This document shows, one piece after another, positions 16,312 through 25,233 of a DNA stretch of 64,000 nucleotides. How positions within the stretch are numbered: the first letter of the stretch is position 1; every line of letters starts with the position of its first letter. The stretch covers positions 682,001 to 746,000 of the forward strand of contig CAWFGX010000005.1 of the NCBI GenBank assembly GCA_963815375.1, given 5' to 3'. Source of the DNA: JASHPR01 sp963815375 (lineage in GTDB: Bacteria > Actinomycetota > Actinomycetes > Streptosporangiales > Streptosporangiaceae). Position numbers and translations under genes: made by a program. A model generated the notes under the pieces. The model did no database searches, was not told the DNA's origin, and was given only the letters and a program-made list of their open reading frames with translations.

Positions 16312-18636
16312 CTACTGGAAGGTGACGATTTCGGCCAGCCAGGTCCCGCCAACGCTGCCGGCTGCGGTGAAGGTGCCGGTGCTGGCGGGAATCTGGTAGG
16401 CGCGGCCGAGGGCGTTAGTTCCCACTGCGTAGCTGGTCAGAGCGGTCCAGCCAGAATTCCAGCTGACTGACGTGCCGCCGAACGTGGCCACGGTCGCGTA
16501 GACGAACTCGCCGCCACGTTTAGTGGTGCCGGTGCTGCCGGAGGAGAAGGTGCTGCTGGTACCGCTGCTGGCGGCCTCTTGGTCCACGGTGGTGACGCCG
16601 GACACCTCGTCGGCCGTGATCCGGTAAGTGGCAGCCTTGGGGAAGTCGATGATGACCTGGTCGTTCACTGGTAGCCCGGTGCTGGCGATCCCGGCCAGGG
16701 TGACCAGCCGGTCTCCGATTCCGTCGGAGATGTCGCTGACCAAAGTGAGCGAGTCGCCGGCGGTGTCGGTCCCGGTGACCGTGCCTGCGGTGGTCCCGGT
16801 GAGCTGAGCAGTGGCGATGATCAGGTCGCCGGCTGCGACCCCGCCGGTGCGCCAGACCGACACGTAGCCCGAGGTGTGCGAGGACGTGGAGTAGTTCGTG
16901 GCGATCTGGTTAACGTATTTCGCCGTGGTGGCAGCAGCCGGGTTCACGGTGACGGCCTGGGTGGCCCGGGAGGTGAGTCCACTGGTGTCGGTGACGGTGA
17001 CGGTGACCGTGTAGCTGCCGGCCGTCTGATACGTGTGGCCGGCAGTGGCGCCGGCTTGCGGGCCTGCTGTGGCGCCGTCGCCGAAGTCGAAGGTGTAGGT
17101 GGCGATCGGCGCGCTGCCGGCGGTGGAGCCCGACGCGTCCGCGGTGACGGTGAGCGGCTCGGTGCCCGACGCCGGGCTGACTGCAAGCGCGGCGGTCGGC
17201 CCGGTCTGCGGTCCACTCGGCACGTATTCGTACGCACCGATGTCGTCGTGCGGCGCGACGCCCAGGATGTCCGCCGGCTGATAACCGGGCACCGACGTGT
17301 CCGCCGCGTCGATGGCCGGCGATCCCGCGGTCAGCTGGAAGTCCGCGCCGGCGGCATTCACGAACTCCGGGTTGGCGAAGATGCCGTGCTGCTCCTGCCC
17401 GGTCGCGGCATGCAAGGCCGCCTGGGTGCTGTACGTGACACCGGCCCACGCGTACTCGGCACCGTTGCCGCTCTGCCACACCAGGTTGTAATCGGCCGTC
17501 GTCGTGGCCGGCCCCGAGTCATAGACGCCGATGTTGCCGACCCGCCGGTTACAGAGATTGGTGTAGGCAGGCTTGCCATCCACCTCCAGGATGGGGGTCG
17601 GGTTGATGACGGCTCCAGTGGCGTTGTTCATCGAGATGTTGTCGGCGATGGTGTAGTCGCTGCTCGTGCCCTCGACGTTGATGCCGTCCGTACAGTTGCC
17701 GTACACGGTGTTGCCGATGATCCGGCCGCCGCTGACGTTGTAGTCGTCGATGCCGTGATCGCCATTACCGTAGCTGACGTTGCCTGCCACGAGCGCGTCG
17801 TTTCCGCCCGGGTAAATATTGATCCCGGTGTCTTCGTTGCCATATGTCACGTTGCCGATGATGGAGTTTCCTGGCGCGATGTCGTCGATGCCATTGGCGT
17901 TGCGTTGGTACTGGTACGCGTTGTGGTAGGACGTATTGCCCTGGACCAGAATATCCGTCGTTGTCCCAGTCAGGTAGATGCCGTGCGCCGAGTTGTCATG
18001 CGTTATATTGTGCTGAATGACCCCGCCGTTCACGCTGCTGACGTAGATCCCGGCCGCAGGACTTGTCTGCGGTGTCCCCGCGAAGGATTCGGTGTTGCCA
18101 GAGACGGTGTCATTGCCGCCCCCGGACAGCGAGATTCCGTACGAACCAGTGTGCGTGATGACGTTGTCACTGACGACGTCGTTCGTGCCGCTGGAGACAG
18201 AGATGCCGGCAGACGAAGTGCCCGAGATAGTGAATCCGGAGATGACGATGTAGTTCCGGCTGGATAGTGCGAACGCCCTAGTTCCGCCGGTTATAGACAC
18301 ACCAGGGCTTGCGGTGAAGGTGATTGGGCTGCCCGCGGTTCCCGAGTTCGCAGGGCTGACCGATGTTCCGGCGTAGGTGCCTGCGCTGACCAGCACCGTA
18401 TCACCGGCGTGAGCCGCCTTCGCTCCGGCCGCTATGGTGCAGAACGGCTGCGACACCGTGCCCGGTCCGGTGTCCAAGCACGCAGCCGAGACGTTGTTGA
18501 CGACGTAACTGGTCGCCGCACTCGCAGGCGCGGCCAATGCCGTACCGGCGAGGAGAAATGCACTCCCGGCCGCGACGCTCAGCCAAGACGCTCGCCGATT
18601 GGCTGTTAGCATTGGAAGGCCTGATATGCTGCGCAT
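16312..18636 (-). CDS. secreted right-handed beta-helix protein with PKD domain
   Basis: About 774 residues. A signal peptide (SWLSVAAGSAFLLAGTALA, then APASA) is followed by a right-handed parallel beta-helix of many short repeats with IVISGFTI, NVTYGNEDTGINIYPGGND, GDHGIDDYNVSGGRI and similar turns (residues about 60-440), as in pectate-lyase-like and polysaccharide-binding proteins. A PKD domain (near 475-560, TYTFDFGDG and HTYQTAGSYTVTVTV) and a C-terminal beta-rich domain (about 565-774) follow. No lyase active site is obvious. It is convergent with the polysaccharide operon and probably acts on or binds the secreted polymer. Start is uncertain: ATG 18636 is chosen, ATG 18612 and TTG 18672 are alternatives; none has a strong ribosome site. 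Confidence 0.85.
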   Translation of the reverse strand: MRSISGLPMLTANRRASWLSVAAGSAFLLAGTALAAPASAATSYVVNNVSAACLDTGPGTVSQPFCTIAAGAKAAHAGDTVLVSAGTYAGTSVSPANSGTAGSPITFTASPGVSITGGTRAFALSSRNYIVISGFTISGTSSAGISVSSGTNDVVSDNVITHTGSYGISLSGGGNDTVSGNTESFAGTPQTSPAAGIYVSSVNGGVIQHNITHDNSAHGIYLTGTTTDILVQGNTSYHNAYQYQRNANGIDDIAPGNSIIGNVTYGNEDTGINIYPGGNDALVAGNVSYGNGDHGIDDYNVSGGRIIGNTVYGNCTDGINVEGTSSDYTIADNISMNNATGAVINPTPILEVDGKPAYTNLCNRRVGNIGVYDSGPATTTADYNLVWQSGNGAEYAWAGVTYSTQAALHAATGQEQHGIFANPEFVNAAGADFQLTAGSPAIDAADTSVPGYQPADILGVAPHDDIGAYEYVPSGPQTGPTAALAVSPASGTEPLTVTADASGSTAGSAPIATYTFDFGDGATAGPQAGATAGHTYQTAGSYTVTVTVTDTSGLTSRATQAVTVNPAAATTAKYVNQIATNYSTSSHTSGYVSVWRTGGVAAGDLIIATAQLTGTTAGTVTGTDTAGDSLTLVSDISDGIGDRLVTLAGIASTGLPVNDQVIIDFPKAATYRITADEVSGVTTVDQEAASSGTSSTFSSGSTGTTKRGGEFVYATVATFGGTSVSWNSGWTALTSYAVGTNALGRAYQIPASTGTFTAAGSVGGTWLAEIVTFQ

Positions 18637-18896
18637 AGTTGCACCATAGCAGCGCGTCCTCTTATCTGCCAAACCCGTCGGTAATTGCTGCCGAAGCCTA
18701 CGGAGTTCTGTCGGCTGATGGTCACCAAATCTGCTCTGCCAACGGTCGTTGTTCTGGCGGGAATAACCCGGTCATGTCATGATTACAAGGTTATTATCTG
18801 ATAGATAGTGCTGTGACCGCTGCGCGTCGGCATAAGAAAATCGCCCTGCTGCGATAAGGCTCTTAGGCGGCTGCCTTCTGCTTGGCCACCCCGGTC

Positions 18897-19631
18897 CTAA
18901 GCGTCATGCGCAATTGGTGGCGCCCGCAGACCTGCACGGCGGGCGATAGCTACCGCGGCGACCGCCGAGTGAACTCCAAGCTTGCCGATGACGTTCTGGA
19001 CATGCGTACGGACGGTGTTCCTCGAGAGAAGCAGGCGATTGCCTATCGCATCGATGCTTAGGCCTGTCGCCAGCAGGCCGAGGATCTCGCGCTCGCGCCG
19101 GGTCAACTTGCCGATCAGCAGGTCGCTCTCGGTGACCTCGCGCTGAGCAGCCTTCAGCTCGGCAATGACACCGGACAGCAGCCTGGGCGCTATCCAGGTC
19201 TCCCCCCGCAGTGCGCCCCGCACGACCTCCAGCAGGTGCTGGATCGGTTCGTCCTTGAGAACCCAGCCGAGGACTCCAACCCGTACCGCATGAATAACCT
19301 GGCGGTCGTCGCCCCACCCTGTCACGACGACAATGCACAGATCGGGCTGGGCTGCCATCGCCTCGGCCGCGAACCCGAGCCCGCTGTACCCGTTCAGGTT
19401 GAGGTCAAGGAGCAGCCCATCAAAGCAGTGTTCTCCCATCATCGACCGAGCTTGCTCGATGGTCGTGGCAGCAAACGCTCGCAGGCCGGGCTCGGCATCC
19501 AGGCGCCTGGCTATCGCGTCCGCGAACGTCAAGTAGTCGTCGAGGACCAACAGGTACTTGACCGACGACTCCGGGTTCTCGTTGGATCGTTGGCCAGGTA
19601 TTCCGGTGAGGTCCTCAGCGTTAGTGGTCAT
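18897..19631 (-). CDS. NarL/FixJ-family response regulator
   Basis: 244 residues. The receiver domain (res 26-145) keeps the acidic pair LDD, the phospho-acceptor block GLLLDLNLNGYSG and the lysine in WVLKDEP. A LuxR-type helix-turn-helix follows: LTRREREILGLLATGLS, then LLLSRNTVRTHVQNVIGKLGVHS. It should be an ordinary DNA-binding response regulator, but no histidine kinase lies within view. It is the third gene of a minus-strand operon; its start overlaps the end of the upstream LuxR gene by 11 bases. Its position beside the exopolysaccharide cluster makes that cluster a plausible target, which is inference only. Confidence 0.92.
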   Translation of the reverse strand: MTTNAEDLTGIPGQRSNENPESSVKYLLVLDDYLTFADAIARRLDAEPGLRAFAATTIEQARSMMGEHCFDGLLLDLNLNGYSGLGFAAEAMAAQPDLCIVVVTGWGDDRQVIHAVRVGVLGWVLKDEPIQHLLEVVRGALRGETWIAPRLLSGVIAELKAAQREVTESDLLIGKLTRREREILGLLATGLSIDAIGNRLLLSRNTVRTHVQNVIGKLGVHSAVAAVAIARRAGLRAPPIAHDA

Positions 19632-20349
19632 AGCCCATCAGGGAAAGCTTGACTGGGGCCCCGTTCATCGAAGGGCTTCGTGGGGCTACCGGGCTGACGA
19701 CGGACTGACCGAACGGGCCGAGCGCGCCGCTGCTGCGCGCGACCAGTCCGCTCGCCTCCAGGCGCGAATGGACGCCCAGCTTCACGAGCACGCTCTGCAC
19801 GTGCGTTCTGGCGGTATGCAGTGTGATCGCCAGTGCCGAGGCGATCTCCCTCGTTGCCTTACCATCCGCCATCAGCACGAGGACCTCCTGCTCGCGGATC
19901 GTGAGCGTGCCAAGCAGGCCGTCGGCGCCTGTCCCAGCGAGCGGGCTGAGGCCGCCGGTCTCTGGAGTATTAGCGGCATCTATGGCCCGTTCCCCTGCGC
20001 GTACACGGTGGAGCACCGCCAGCAGGTCCGTCACGCGCTGGTGGTGACTCACTACGGCCGCGGCGCCGATGTCCAGTGCCGTAGCGATGTCGCACTTCGC
20101 CGATCCCTCAGAGAGGATGATCACGTCAACGGCTGGATGACGCACGCGCACCTGCCGGAGGTGGCCAAGTCCCTCGCCCTTGAGCCAGCGGCCAGCGATC
20201 AGGCACATGTCGGCTTGCTCGTTAGCGAGCGCCACGAGTATCTCGTGTGGACTGCGCGCCCGCGCCGTCACAATTACTCCGTGCCGGGGCAGCACGTCCG
20301 CTAGCGCGTCAGCGAACACGCGATGATCATTGCCGAGGATTAGCCTCAC
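19621..20349 (-). CDS. LuxR-family regulator with degenerate receiver domain
   Basis: 242 residues. The N-terminal domain has receiver topology (MRLILGNDHRVFADALADVL at the start), but where the phospho-acceptor Asp should sit the sequence reads MCLIAGRWLKGEG, with no Asp, and the conserved lysine segment is VVSHHQR. It is therefore likely an atypical receiver that works without phosphorylation. The C-terminal helix-turn-helix is intact: LTIREQEVLVLMADG, then ALAITLHTARTHVQSVLVKL. The GTG start overlaps the stop of a small upstream gene (GTGA) and its end overlaps the next regulator, so both regulators are made together and may heterodimerise. A tail of about 35 residues follows the DNA-binding domain. 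Confidence 0.88.
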   Translation of the reverse strand: MRLILGNDHRVFADALADVLPRHGVIVTARARSPHEILVALANEQADMCLIAGRWLKGEGLGHLRQVRVRHPAVDVIILSEGSAKCDIATALDIGAAAVVSHHQRVTDLLAVLHRVRAGERAIDAANTPETGGLSPLAGTGADGLLGTLTIREQEVLVLMADGKATREIASALAITLHTARTHVQSVLVKLGVHSRLEASGLVARSSGALGPFGQSVVSPVAPRSPSMNGAPVKLSLMGYDH

Positions 20350-20606
20350 CGCGGACCCTCCACGGCAGCCTTGGGCACAACTGGCAGCAGGACCGGTACC
20401 GGGGTCTGCCCGGGCGGGTGCCGCTCCATGCGCCGTACGACGGTCCCGGATGCTGCCAATGCCCGAATGACTGCCACTGGCCGATGGATATGGCGGGCCA
20501 GCTGCCGAACGGTTTGGCTTACGCGAGCCTTGCCTGCGGGGCCGTTGGCCGAGGTCAGGTCTGGCCGTCTCAGCTCTGGTCGTTCGAGCGCGATAGGTAT
20601 TGTCAT
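20346..20606 (-). CDS. small hypothetical protein leading the regulator operon
   Basis: 86 residues from ATG 20606, with AAAGG a few bases upstream; a longer frame starting at 20648 is possible. The sequence MTIPIALERPELRRPD continues through a basic helical middle (VSQTVRQLARHIHRPVAVI) that could be a small helix-turn-helix-like unit, and ends PVPVLLPVVPKAAVEG. I do not recognise a family. The case for reality is its GTGA overlap with the following LuxR gene and its place as first gene of the operon. It may be a small accessory regulator or only a translated leader. Confidence 0.45.
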   Translation of the reverse strand: MTIPIALERPELRRPDLTSANGPAGKARVSQTVRQLARHIHRPVAVIRALAASGTVVRRMERHPPGQTPVPVLLPVVPKAAVEGPR

Positions 20607-20904
20607 AGTTCGTACCTTTAGATCTACGCCTTTAGGTAGGTCACGCACAGGCCGTGTCCCACAGGGCGAGCGAAGGGAAAGTTCACCAACAGGGTCTTAG
20701 AAGGCGCTATGTACGCACAGTAATCATTCCCTACGGGGTGTAGCGTATGGCGCTGGCGAGGCAAAACTTCGATGACACGTGAGTTAAAGAACTCAAAATC
20801 GGCGCCCAAGGCTTGGATTCCTGCGCTGGCGCCTCCCTGTGGGCCAAGCTTGAGAAGGCGGTGCCAGGTCTGCCCGGCTGCAGGGCGGTAAAGGCGGCCG
20901 CAAC

Positions 20905-21015
20905 GCCGCGGAGCACGGGCTGCGCCGCCTGGACATTAGGCACAAGAACGGCAAGCCGAACCACCCGAAGACCGAGGGCAAAGTCGGGCGATTCCAGCAG
21001 GCGCCAAGGAATAAG
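20905..21015 (+). pseudogene. IS481-type transposase fragment
   Basis: One plus frame reads LRRLDIRHKNGKPNHPKTEG, then KVGRFQQ. This is the C-terminal catalytic block of IS481-like DDE transposases (a G-I-R-H-K-x-G-x-P-x-H-P-x-T-x-G-K-x-E-R-F-x pattern); the catalytic Glu that normally follows G-K-V appears as Gly here. Nothing else of the element is visible: upstream sequence does not continue the domain and no terminal repeats were found. It marks an old insertion between the regulator operon and the following membrane-protein pair. Confidence 0.55.
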
Positions 21016-21067
21016 CACCATCCCTGGCGGCCAGAGACAGCGACGTGCTACTACAAGACGTAGTAAC

Positions 21068-21442
21068 ATGTCGCCCGTGAACGGCGCCGTCGCCACTACG
21101 ATCATCGTCGCCGGTCTTGCGCTCGCCGGGTACGCGCTGGCGTTGACCGCCTTTAACCGGCGAACAGGAATTGTCTTGCTCGCCGCGCTCGGCGTCCTTG
21201 AGATCCTGCTGCTTGTCCAGGTCGGCGTTGTCATAACCAAACTCGCCGAGGGCCATCGCCCGGCAGGGCTGGCTACGCTGATCGGGTACCTCATCGGGAC
21301 GCCCCTGATCCCGGTGGCCGCCGCGTTCTGGGGGCTGCTGGAGCGATCACGATGGGGCCCGGCAGTCATCGCCGTGGCCGGGCTCGTCGCGGCCGTGCTG
21401 ATGGTCCGGCTGCATCAGATCTGGCCGGTCCTTCGTGTCTGA
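21068..21442 (+). CDS. four-helix membrane protein
   Basis: 124 residues from ATG 21068; the open frame begins further upstream but that part includes transposase debris. Four hydrophobic helices are apparent: TTIIVAGLALAGYALALTAF, TGIVLLAALGVLEILLLVQV, LATLIGYLIGTPLIPVAAAF and AVIAVAGLVAAVLMV. No charged catalytic motif is present. Related short integral membrane proteins are common in actinomycetes and have no assigned role. It overlaps the next membrane-protein gene by eight bases and should be produced with it, perhaps as a complex. Confidence 0.75.
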   Translation: MSPVNGAVATTIIVAGLALAGYALALTAFNRRTGIVLLAALGVLEILLLVQVGVVITKLAEGHRPAGLATLIGYLIGTPLIPVAAAFWGLLERSRWGPAVIAVAGLVAAVLMVRLHQIWPVLRV

Positions 21443-21923
21443 ACCCGTGGCATCGCCTGAGTCTGCGGCAGCGCCTGAGTCCGCGGCAGCGCTGCCAGGA
21501 TCGACCAGGACGGGCCCGGGGCGGGTGCTGATCGCCTTCTACGCGCTCTTTGCGCTCGCCGCCTCCGCCCGGGCCGGGGTGCAGATCGCGACGAAGTTCG
21601 ACAACGCCCCGGTCGCCTACCTGCTGTCGGCCTTCGCCGCCGTCGTCTACATCATCGCCACGGTCACCCTCGCCGTCGGCAGTCGAACGGCACGCCGGGT
21701 CGCCGTCATCTCATGCTCGGTCGAATTCGCTGGCGTGCTGGCGATCGGCACCTGGAGCCTCGCCGACCCGGCCACCTTCCCCGACGCCACGGTGTGGTCT
21801 GACTATGGCAGCGGCTACGGCTTCGTCCCGCTCGTCCTCCCGGTCTTCGGCCTGCTCTGGCTACGCCACCAGATCAGGCTGGCCAGAACCCGGAGCTCCG
21901 GAGATCTGAGTCAGACTTGCTGA
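21435..21923 (+). CDS. membrane protein, partner of preceding gene
   Basis: 162 residues from GTG 21435. After a Pro/Ala-rich start (SPESAAAPESAAALPGS, a short imperfect repeat) there are four hydrophobic segments: VLIAFYALFALAASARAG, AYLLSAFAAVVYIIATVTLA, VAVISCSVEFAGVLAIG and FVPLVLPVFGLLWLRHQ. The last two helices flank a short loop with the sequence DYGSGYGF. No family function is known to me. Overlap with the upstream gene shows that the pair is one transcriptional and translational unit. Confidence 0.75.
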   Translation: MSEPVASPESAAAPESAAALPGSTRTGPGRVLIAFYALFALAASARAGVQIATKFDNAPVAYLLSAFAAVVYIIATVTLAVGSRTARRVAVISCSVEFAGVLAIGTWSLADPATFPDATVWSDYGSGYGFVPLVLPVFGLLWLRHQIRLARTRSSGDLSQTC

Positions 21924-22039
21924 CCGGCTTCCGGCCGTTGCTCCGCGCCGCCGCACTTTCTAGCATCTGCGGACAACCTGAGAGCACGCTGCGCGCCTCG
22001 GCAGAGTGTGACTAGTTACTCCGCAGAAAGACCCGATTC

Positions 22040-22600
22040 GTGACGACCCAGCGCGATGCTGACTACTCCGAGTACGTCGAGTTCCGGCTGCCCGCGCTGC
22101 GTCGGCTCGCGCTCCTGCTCTGCCAGGACCGGCACCGCGCCGATGATCTCGTCCAGCAGGCGGTCATCCGGGTCTACGTGCACTGGGCCAAGGCATCGGC
22201 TGCCGACAACACCGACGCCTACGTGAACGCCATCCTGGTCCGCGAGTTCCTGCACGAGCGGCGCAGCGGCTGGACCAGGCGCGTGAGCGTCACCGACCAT
22301 CTGCCGGAAGCGCCGATCCTGATGGCCGATCGGGACGGACTGATGGACCTTCAGGCCGCCGTGGCCGCGCTCCCGCGGCGGCAGCGGGCCACGCTGGTCC
22401 TGCGCTACTACTGCGACCTCAACATCGGCCAGACGGCCACAACGCTGGGCTGCAGCACGGGCACGGTCAAGAGCCAGACCGCCAAGGCGCTCGCCGCACT
22501 GCGCAGCCAACTGGGCAGCGGTTCCGTCATCACCACCACTGGCAGCCAGGCGCCGGCGCCGATGCGCCGCCGAGCCGGAAAGGGACCCCACCGTGCGTGA
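22040..22600 (+). CDS. ECF (SigE-like) RNA polymerase sigma factor
   Basis: 186 residues. Region 2 is recognisable in EFRLPALRRLALLLCQDRHR, ADDLVQQAVIRVYVHW; region 4 in AAVAALPRRQRATLVLRYYC, then IGQTATTLGCSTGTVKSQTA. This is the 'SigE family' type of small actinobacterial ECF sigma factor. GTG 22040 is the start. The last 25 residues are a basic tail. Its stop overlaps the next gene by eight bases, and that gene encodes a membrane-anchored protein in the usual position of an anti-sigma or sigma-regulated surface protein. The inducing signal and regulon are unknown. Confidence 0.9.
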   Translation: MTTQRDADYSEYVEFRLPALRRLALLLCQDRHRADDLVQQAVIRVYVHWAKASAADNTDAYVNAILVREFLHERRSGWTRRVSVTDHLPEAPILMADRDGLMDLQAAVAALPRRQRATLVLRYYCDLNIGQTATTLGCSTGTVKSQTAKALAALRSQLGSGSVITTTGSQAPAPMRRRAGKGPHRA

Positions 22601-23756
22601 GTCTGACCTCCGCGTCCTGTTCAAGCGGCAGGCCGCCATCGAACTGCCGCCCGCGTCCACCAGCATCCCGACCGTGCGGCGTATCGGCCGGGCCCGGCTG
22701 CTCCGGCGCCGGGCAGCGCGCGTGGCCAGCCCGATCCTCGCCGCCGGTGCGGTCGTCGCGGTGGTGCTGCTGGCCGTCCTGTTCACCGGGGGCCCGCGCC
22801 AGCCAGCGAACACGCCCGGCATCCCAGCCGCGCCGACACTCTTTAATCCGCTGGTGCCCTACGCGGCCGTTACCTGGTACCCCTATCAGCCCAGCCTGGT
22901 CGGTGGCACTGACTGGCACACCGCGCTCCTGCTGAGGGCGTCGTCCCGTTCCCCCGCCGAGAGCACGGAGGTTGTGCTCTACGCGGACGGCTGGTGCACG
23001 CTGCAGTCCGCGAGCCTGTCCTGCGGCTCGACCGCGGCCGAAACCAGAGCCGAGATGACAGTGATCGGCCAGGCGCCTGACGTGCAGGGCCAGGCGGCGT
23101 ACTGGACCCGGTACGCCGGCGGCAATCTGGGGGCCTTGCGCCCAAGCGCCGGCACCCCCGAGATCCTGGCATTCCAGTACGCCCGCGGTGGCTGGGCGGT
23201 GGTGGAATCCACCGGCACACAAGCCGACGTGCTCAGGATCGCCGCGTCGCTGCGCTACGGCCGGACCTCGCCCTTGCGGTTCCCCTTCCGGCTGACTGGC
23301 ATGCCGTCGGCGTGGAGCGAAGTACTGCTCGCCGGATATGGGTATGCCCAGGCCGGACCAGGCGCGCAGGCCCCGACCGGGGATACGGTGGTCGTCGGCA
23401 GCCCGGAAACTCGGCCCGGCACCGCGCCGCGCAACGCGCTGACGATCCTCACCAGCACCCAGACAACACAGCCCCCGACCTGCAAGACCTCGACCTCTAC
23501 CTCTACCGGCCAGGCCAGCCAGCCCGTGCCCGTACCCTGCCCGTCGCAGGTGATCAACGGCTACCGGGTGTTCCTGAACTCTCCGCCCTCCCCGGGCAAG
23601 CAGACCCTGTTCTCGCCCGACGCCGACGGGCTGTACCTGAATGAGGAGACCACCGGCTCGGATGCGCCGCTGAGCCCATCCAGTGTCCTCGCCCACCACC
23701 TGCAGCTGCTCGGGCCTGACCCGGCCAACTGGACCACAGCGCCGGTCTCACCCTGA
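22593..23756 (+). CDS. single-pass membrane protein, possible anti-sigma factor
   Basis: 387 residues. A cytoplasmic N-terminus of about 48 residues (ESDLRVLFKRQAAIELPPAS) precedes one membrane helix (ILAAGAVVAVVLLAVLF) and an extracellular domain of about 315 residues with a Thr/Ser/Pro-rich linker near 285-310. The N-terminal segment is shorter than a ZAS anti-sigma domain and no HxxxCxxC is present, so anti-sigma activity is inferred only from the eight-base overlap with the sigma gene. The outer domain (VVLYADGWCTLQSASLSCGS and VINGYRVFLNSPP) may be a sensor. Confidence 0.7.
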   Translation: MRESDLRVLFKRQAAIELPPASTSIPTVRRIGRARLLRRRAARVASPILAAGAVVAVVLLAVLFTGGPRQPANTPGIPAAPTLFNPLVPYAAVTWYPYQPSLVGGTDWHTALLLRASSRSPAESTEVVLYADGWCTLQSASLSCGSTAAETRAEMTVIGQAPDVQGQAAYWTRYAGGNLGALRPSAGTPEILAFQYARGGWAVVESTGTQADVLRIAASLRYGRTSPLRFPFRLTGMPSAWSEVLLAGYGYAQAGPGAQAPTGDTVVVGSPETRPGTAPRNALTILTSTQTTQPPTCKTSTSTSTGQASQPVPVPCPSQVINGYRVFLNSPPSPGKQTLFSPDADGLYLNEETTGSDAPLSPSSVLAHHLQLLGPDPANWTTAPVSP

Positions 23757-24205
23757 GCGCGGGCCGGACCCGAAGAAACGACGGTTACCGCCGACGGAGA
23801 CCGGCGCGCGCACAGCCCGCGCCGTACCAGTAGGCAGGGCTGCAGTGTCGGTCTGGTCCGAGGCTGGTCCGTGGAATGTGCCGCAGAGCGACGTTCGGTG
23901 TGGCACCGAGCCATTGACCGGCGTGTAGCTACCACATGTTCAGAGCCCAGAACTCGCTTGTGCGTTCGGGGCGTCCCAGCGGGCTCCCGGGCGAGCAGTT
24001 TCCGGTGCTGCCCGGTGGCTATCTGGCTCATGCCGGACCGTAGGTATTTCCTGTTCTGTGTGTGGGCCTGGCGGGCTTGGTGGGAGTCTCCGCCGAAGCC
24101 GCCCGCAACTAGAAGCGGCCACCGTCCGTCGATTTCCGCAGCATCGATCGCGCGGGCTCCCCCCGGCACGCCGAAGACGCGGTCCGAGCATGAGAGCATA
24201 ACTGG
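23757..24205 (+). other. intergenic stretch, no supportable gene
   Basis: 450 bases between the membrane protein and the cupin gene. Open frames on both strands are Arg/Pro-rich and lack ribosome sites or recognisable motifs. Possibly decayed sequence; nothing can be assigned. Confidence 0.4.
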
Positions 24206-24697
24206 GTGTCGTTCCCGGGGCCAAGGTACTTGGGTGGCGAGGGCGAGGTCAGCGCGGTGCTTCGCCGCACCGGTCAGCCCTACGACCTGCAGATGGGCGA
24301 GGGCATTCACATCCATTACCTCGCCACCGGAGCAGCGACCCACGGCGAGTTCGGCCTGTACCGCTGCGACTTCACCGGGCCGCCATCGGGAGCGGATCCT
24401 CACTTCCACAAGACCATCTCGGAATCGTTCTACATCCTGTCCGGGACGGTGGAGCTGTACGACGGCCGACGCTGGGTGGACGCGATGCCGGGCGACTTCC
24501 TGCTTGTCCCCGAAGGCGGCATCCACGGCTTCCGCAACCATTCCGGCGAACCCGCATCGATGCTGCTGCTGTTCGCGCCTGGCGCGCCCCGCGAGGCCTT
24601 CTTCGAAGGCCTGTCCAAGTGGGCGGACGCCACCCATCGCCCCAGCGCAGAAGAACAAACGGAATTCATGCTTCGCCATGACAATCACCTGCTGTGA
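24206..24697 (+). CDS. cupin-domain protein
   Basis: 163 residues from GTG 24206. It has a classical single cupin barrel: motif 1 as DPHFHKTISESFYILSG (metal-type His and Glu pattern), motif 2 as GDFLLVPEGGIHGFRNHS with the final metal-ligand His. The N-terminal part, GQPYDLQMGEGIHIHYLATG, forms the first strands. Cupins of this size act as small oxygenases, isomerases or binding proteins; no substrate can be inferred. It stands alone, with no operon partner within 400 bases on either side. Confidence 0.85.
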   Translation: MSFPGPRYLGGEGEVSAVLRRTGQPYDLQMGEGIHIHYLATGAATHGEFGLYRCDFTGPPSGADPHFHKTISESFYILSGTVELYDGRRWVDAMPGDFLLVPEGGIHGFRNHSGEPASMLLLFAPGAPREAFFEGLSKWADATHRPSAEEQTEFMLRHDNHLL

Positions 24698-25104
24698 CGT
24701 GCCGCTCTCGTATCGGGATGGCGGACTTGGACGGGCTGCCTCGTCGTCCGGTCCGTCACACTGAGCCGTCGGAGTGGACCTACCCCACCGTCGACTTGAG
24801 CCCGATGGCCCCTGATGTGGCTCGTAGATCTAGTCTGGGCAGCTGAATCGGCTCGCTGCGAGCGCGCTCACATCGGCAACGAGGACGTCCGTCTCCCGTT
24901 GGGCCATCAGGGTGGCCGACACAGATCACGCGGTTCTATGCGGCAGCAGGCGGCCGTTTTTTAGACCGCGGCAACTTGACGTGACCGGCGAGCACGTGAC
25001 GATCTTGGCCACCATTAAACGCGTTGCCCCATGTCGGCGTGCAGTCCTACAGTGGGCGCGCCGCGGCAAGACATGTCCTCTGCATCAGGAAGGAGGTGCT
25101 CGCG
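24698..25104. other. intergenic region, upstream of a short leader ORF
   Basis: No gene can be supported here. The last 20 bases contain the strong Shine-Dalgarno sequence (AGGAAGGAGGTG) that serves the 13-residue leader ORF starting at 25105. A promoter for that leader should lie in this stretch but no clear -35/-10 pair stands out. Confidence 0.4.
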
Positions 25105-25146
25105 ATGTTCGCTAATCGTCAGACGCCTCCGGGGGCTGCTCTCTAG
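25105..25146 (+). CDS. 13-residue leader peptide ORF
   Basis: ATG 25105 is eight bases after a near-perfect ribosome site (AGGAGG at 25091-25096) and encodes MFANRQTPPGAAL, then TAG. It is followed 21 bases later by a 12-bp hairpin that looks like a terminator, then by a (frame-broken) gene. A short, well-initiated ORF before a conditional terminator is the layout of ribosome-mediated attenuators. No run of one amino acid points to an amino-acid operon; the Pro-Pro pair is a possible ribosome-stalling point. Function is inference. Confidence 0.45.
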   Translation: MFANRQTPPGAAL

Positions 25147-25167
25147 CAGTCCCGGAGACGCACTGCG

Positions 25168-25209
25168 GGCGCCCTCAGGGATCTGGCTTCAGCCGAACCT
25201 GAGGGCGCC
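25168..25209 (+). terminator. hairpin terminator or attenuator
   Basis: A perfect 12-bp inverted repeat, GGCGCCCTCAGG (25168-25179) and CCTGAGGGCGCC (25198-25209), with an 18-base loop is followed by TTCT. It is GC-rich with a weak T-tract, as in many actinomycete terminators. Its position between a leader ORF and the next gene suggests attenuation. Confidence 0.6.
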
Positions 25210-25233
25210 TTCTATCCAGCACGGGGATTTACT

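Noticed and set aside
16876..18267. 463-codon plus frame opposite the beta-helix gene
   Set aside because: Val/Arg/Asp-rich shadow created by the repetitive beta-helix coding sequence.
20813..21067. Upstream extension of the four-helix membrane protein
   Set aside because: The extra 85 residues are Arg/Thr-rich and overlap, in another frame, the IS481-type transposase fragment.
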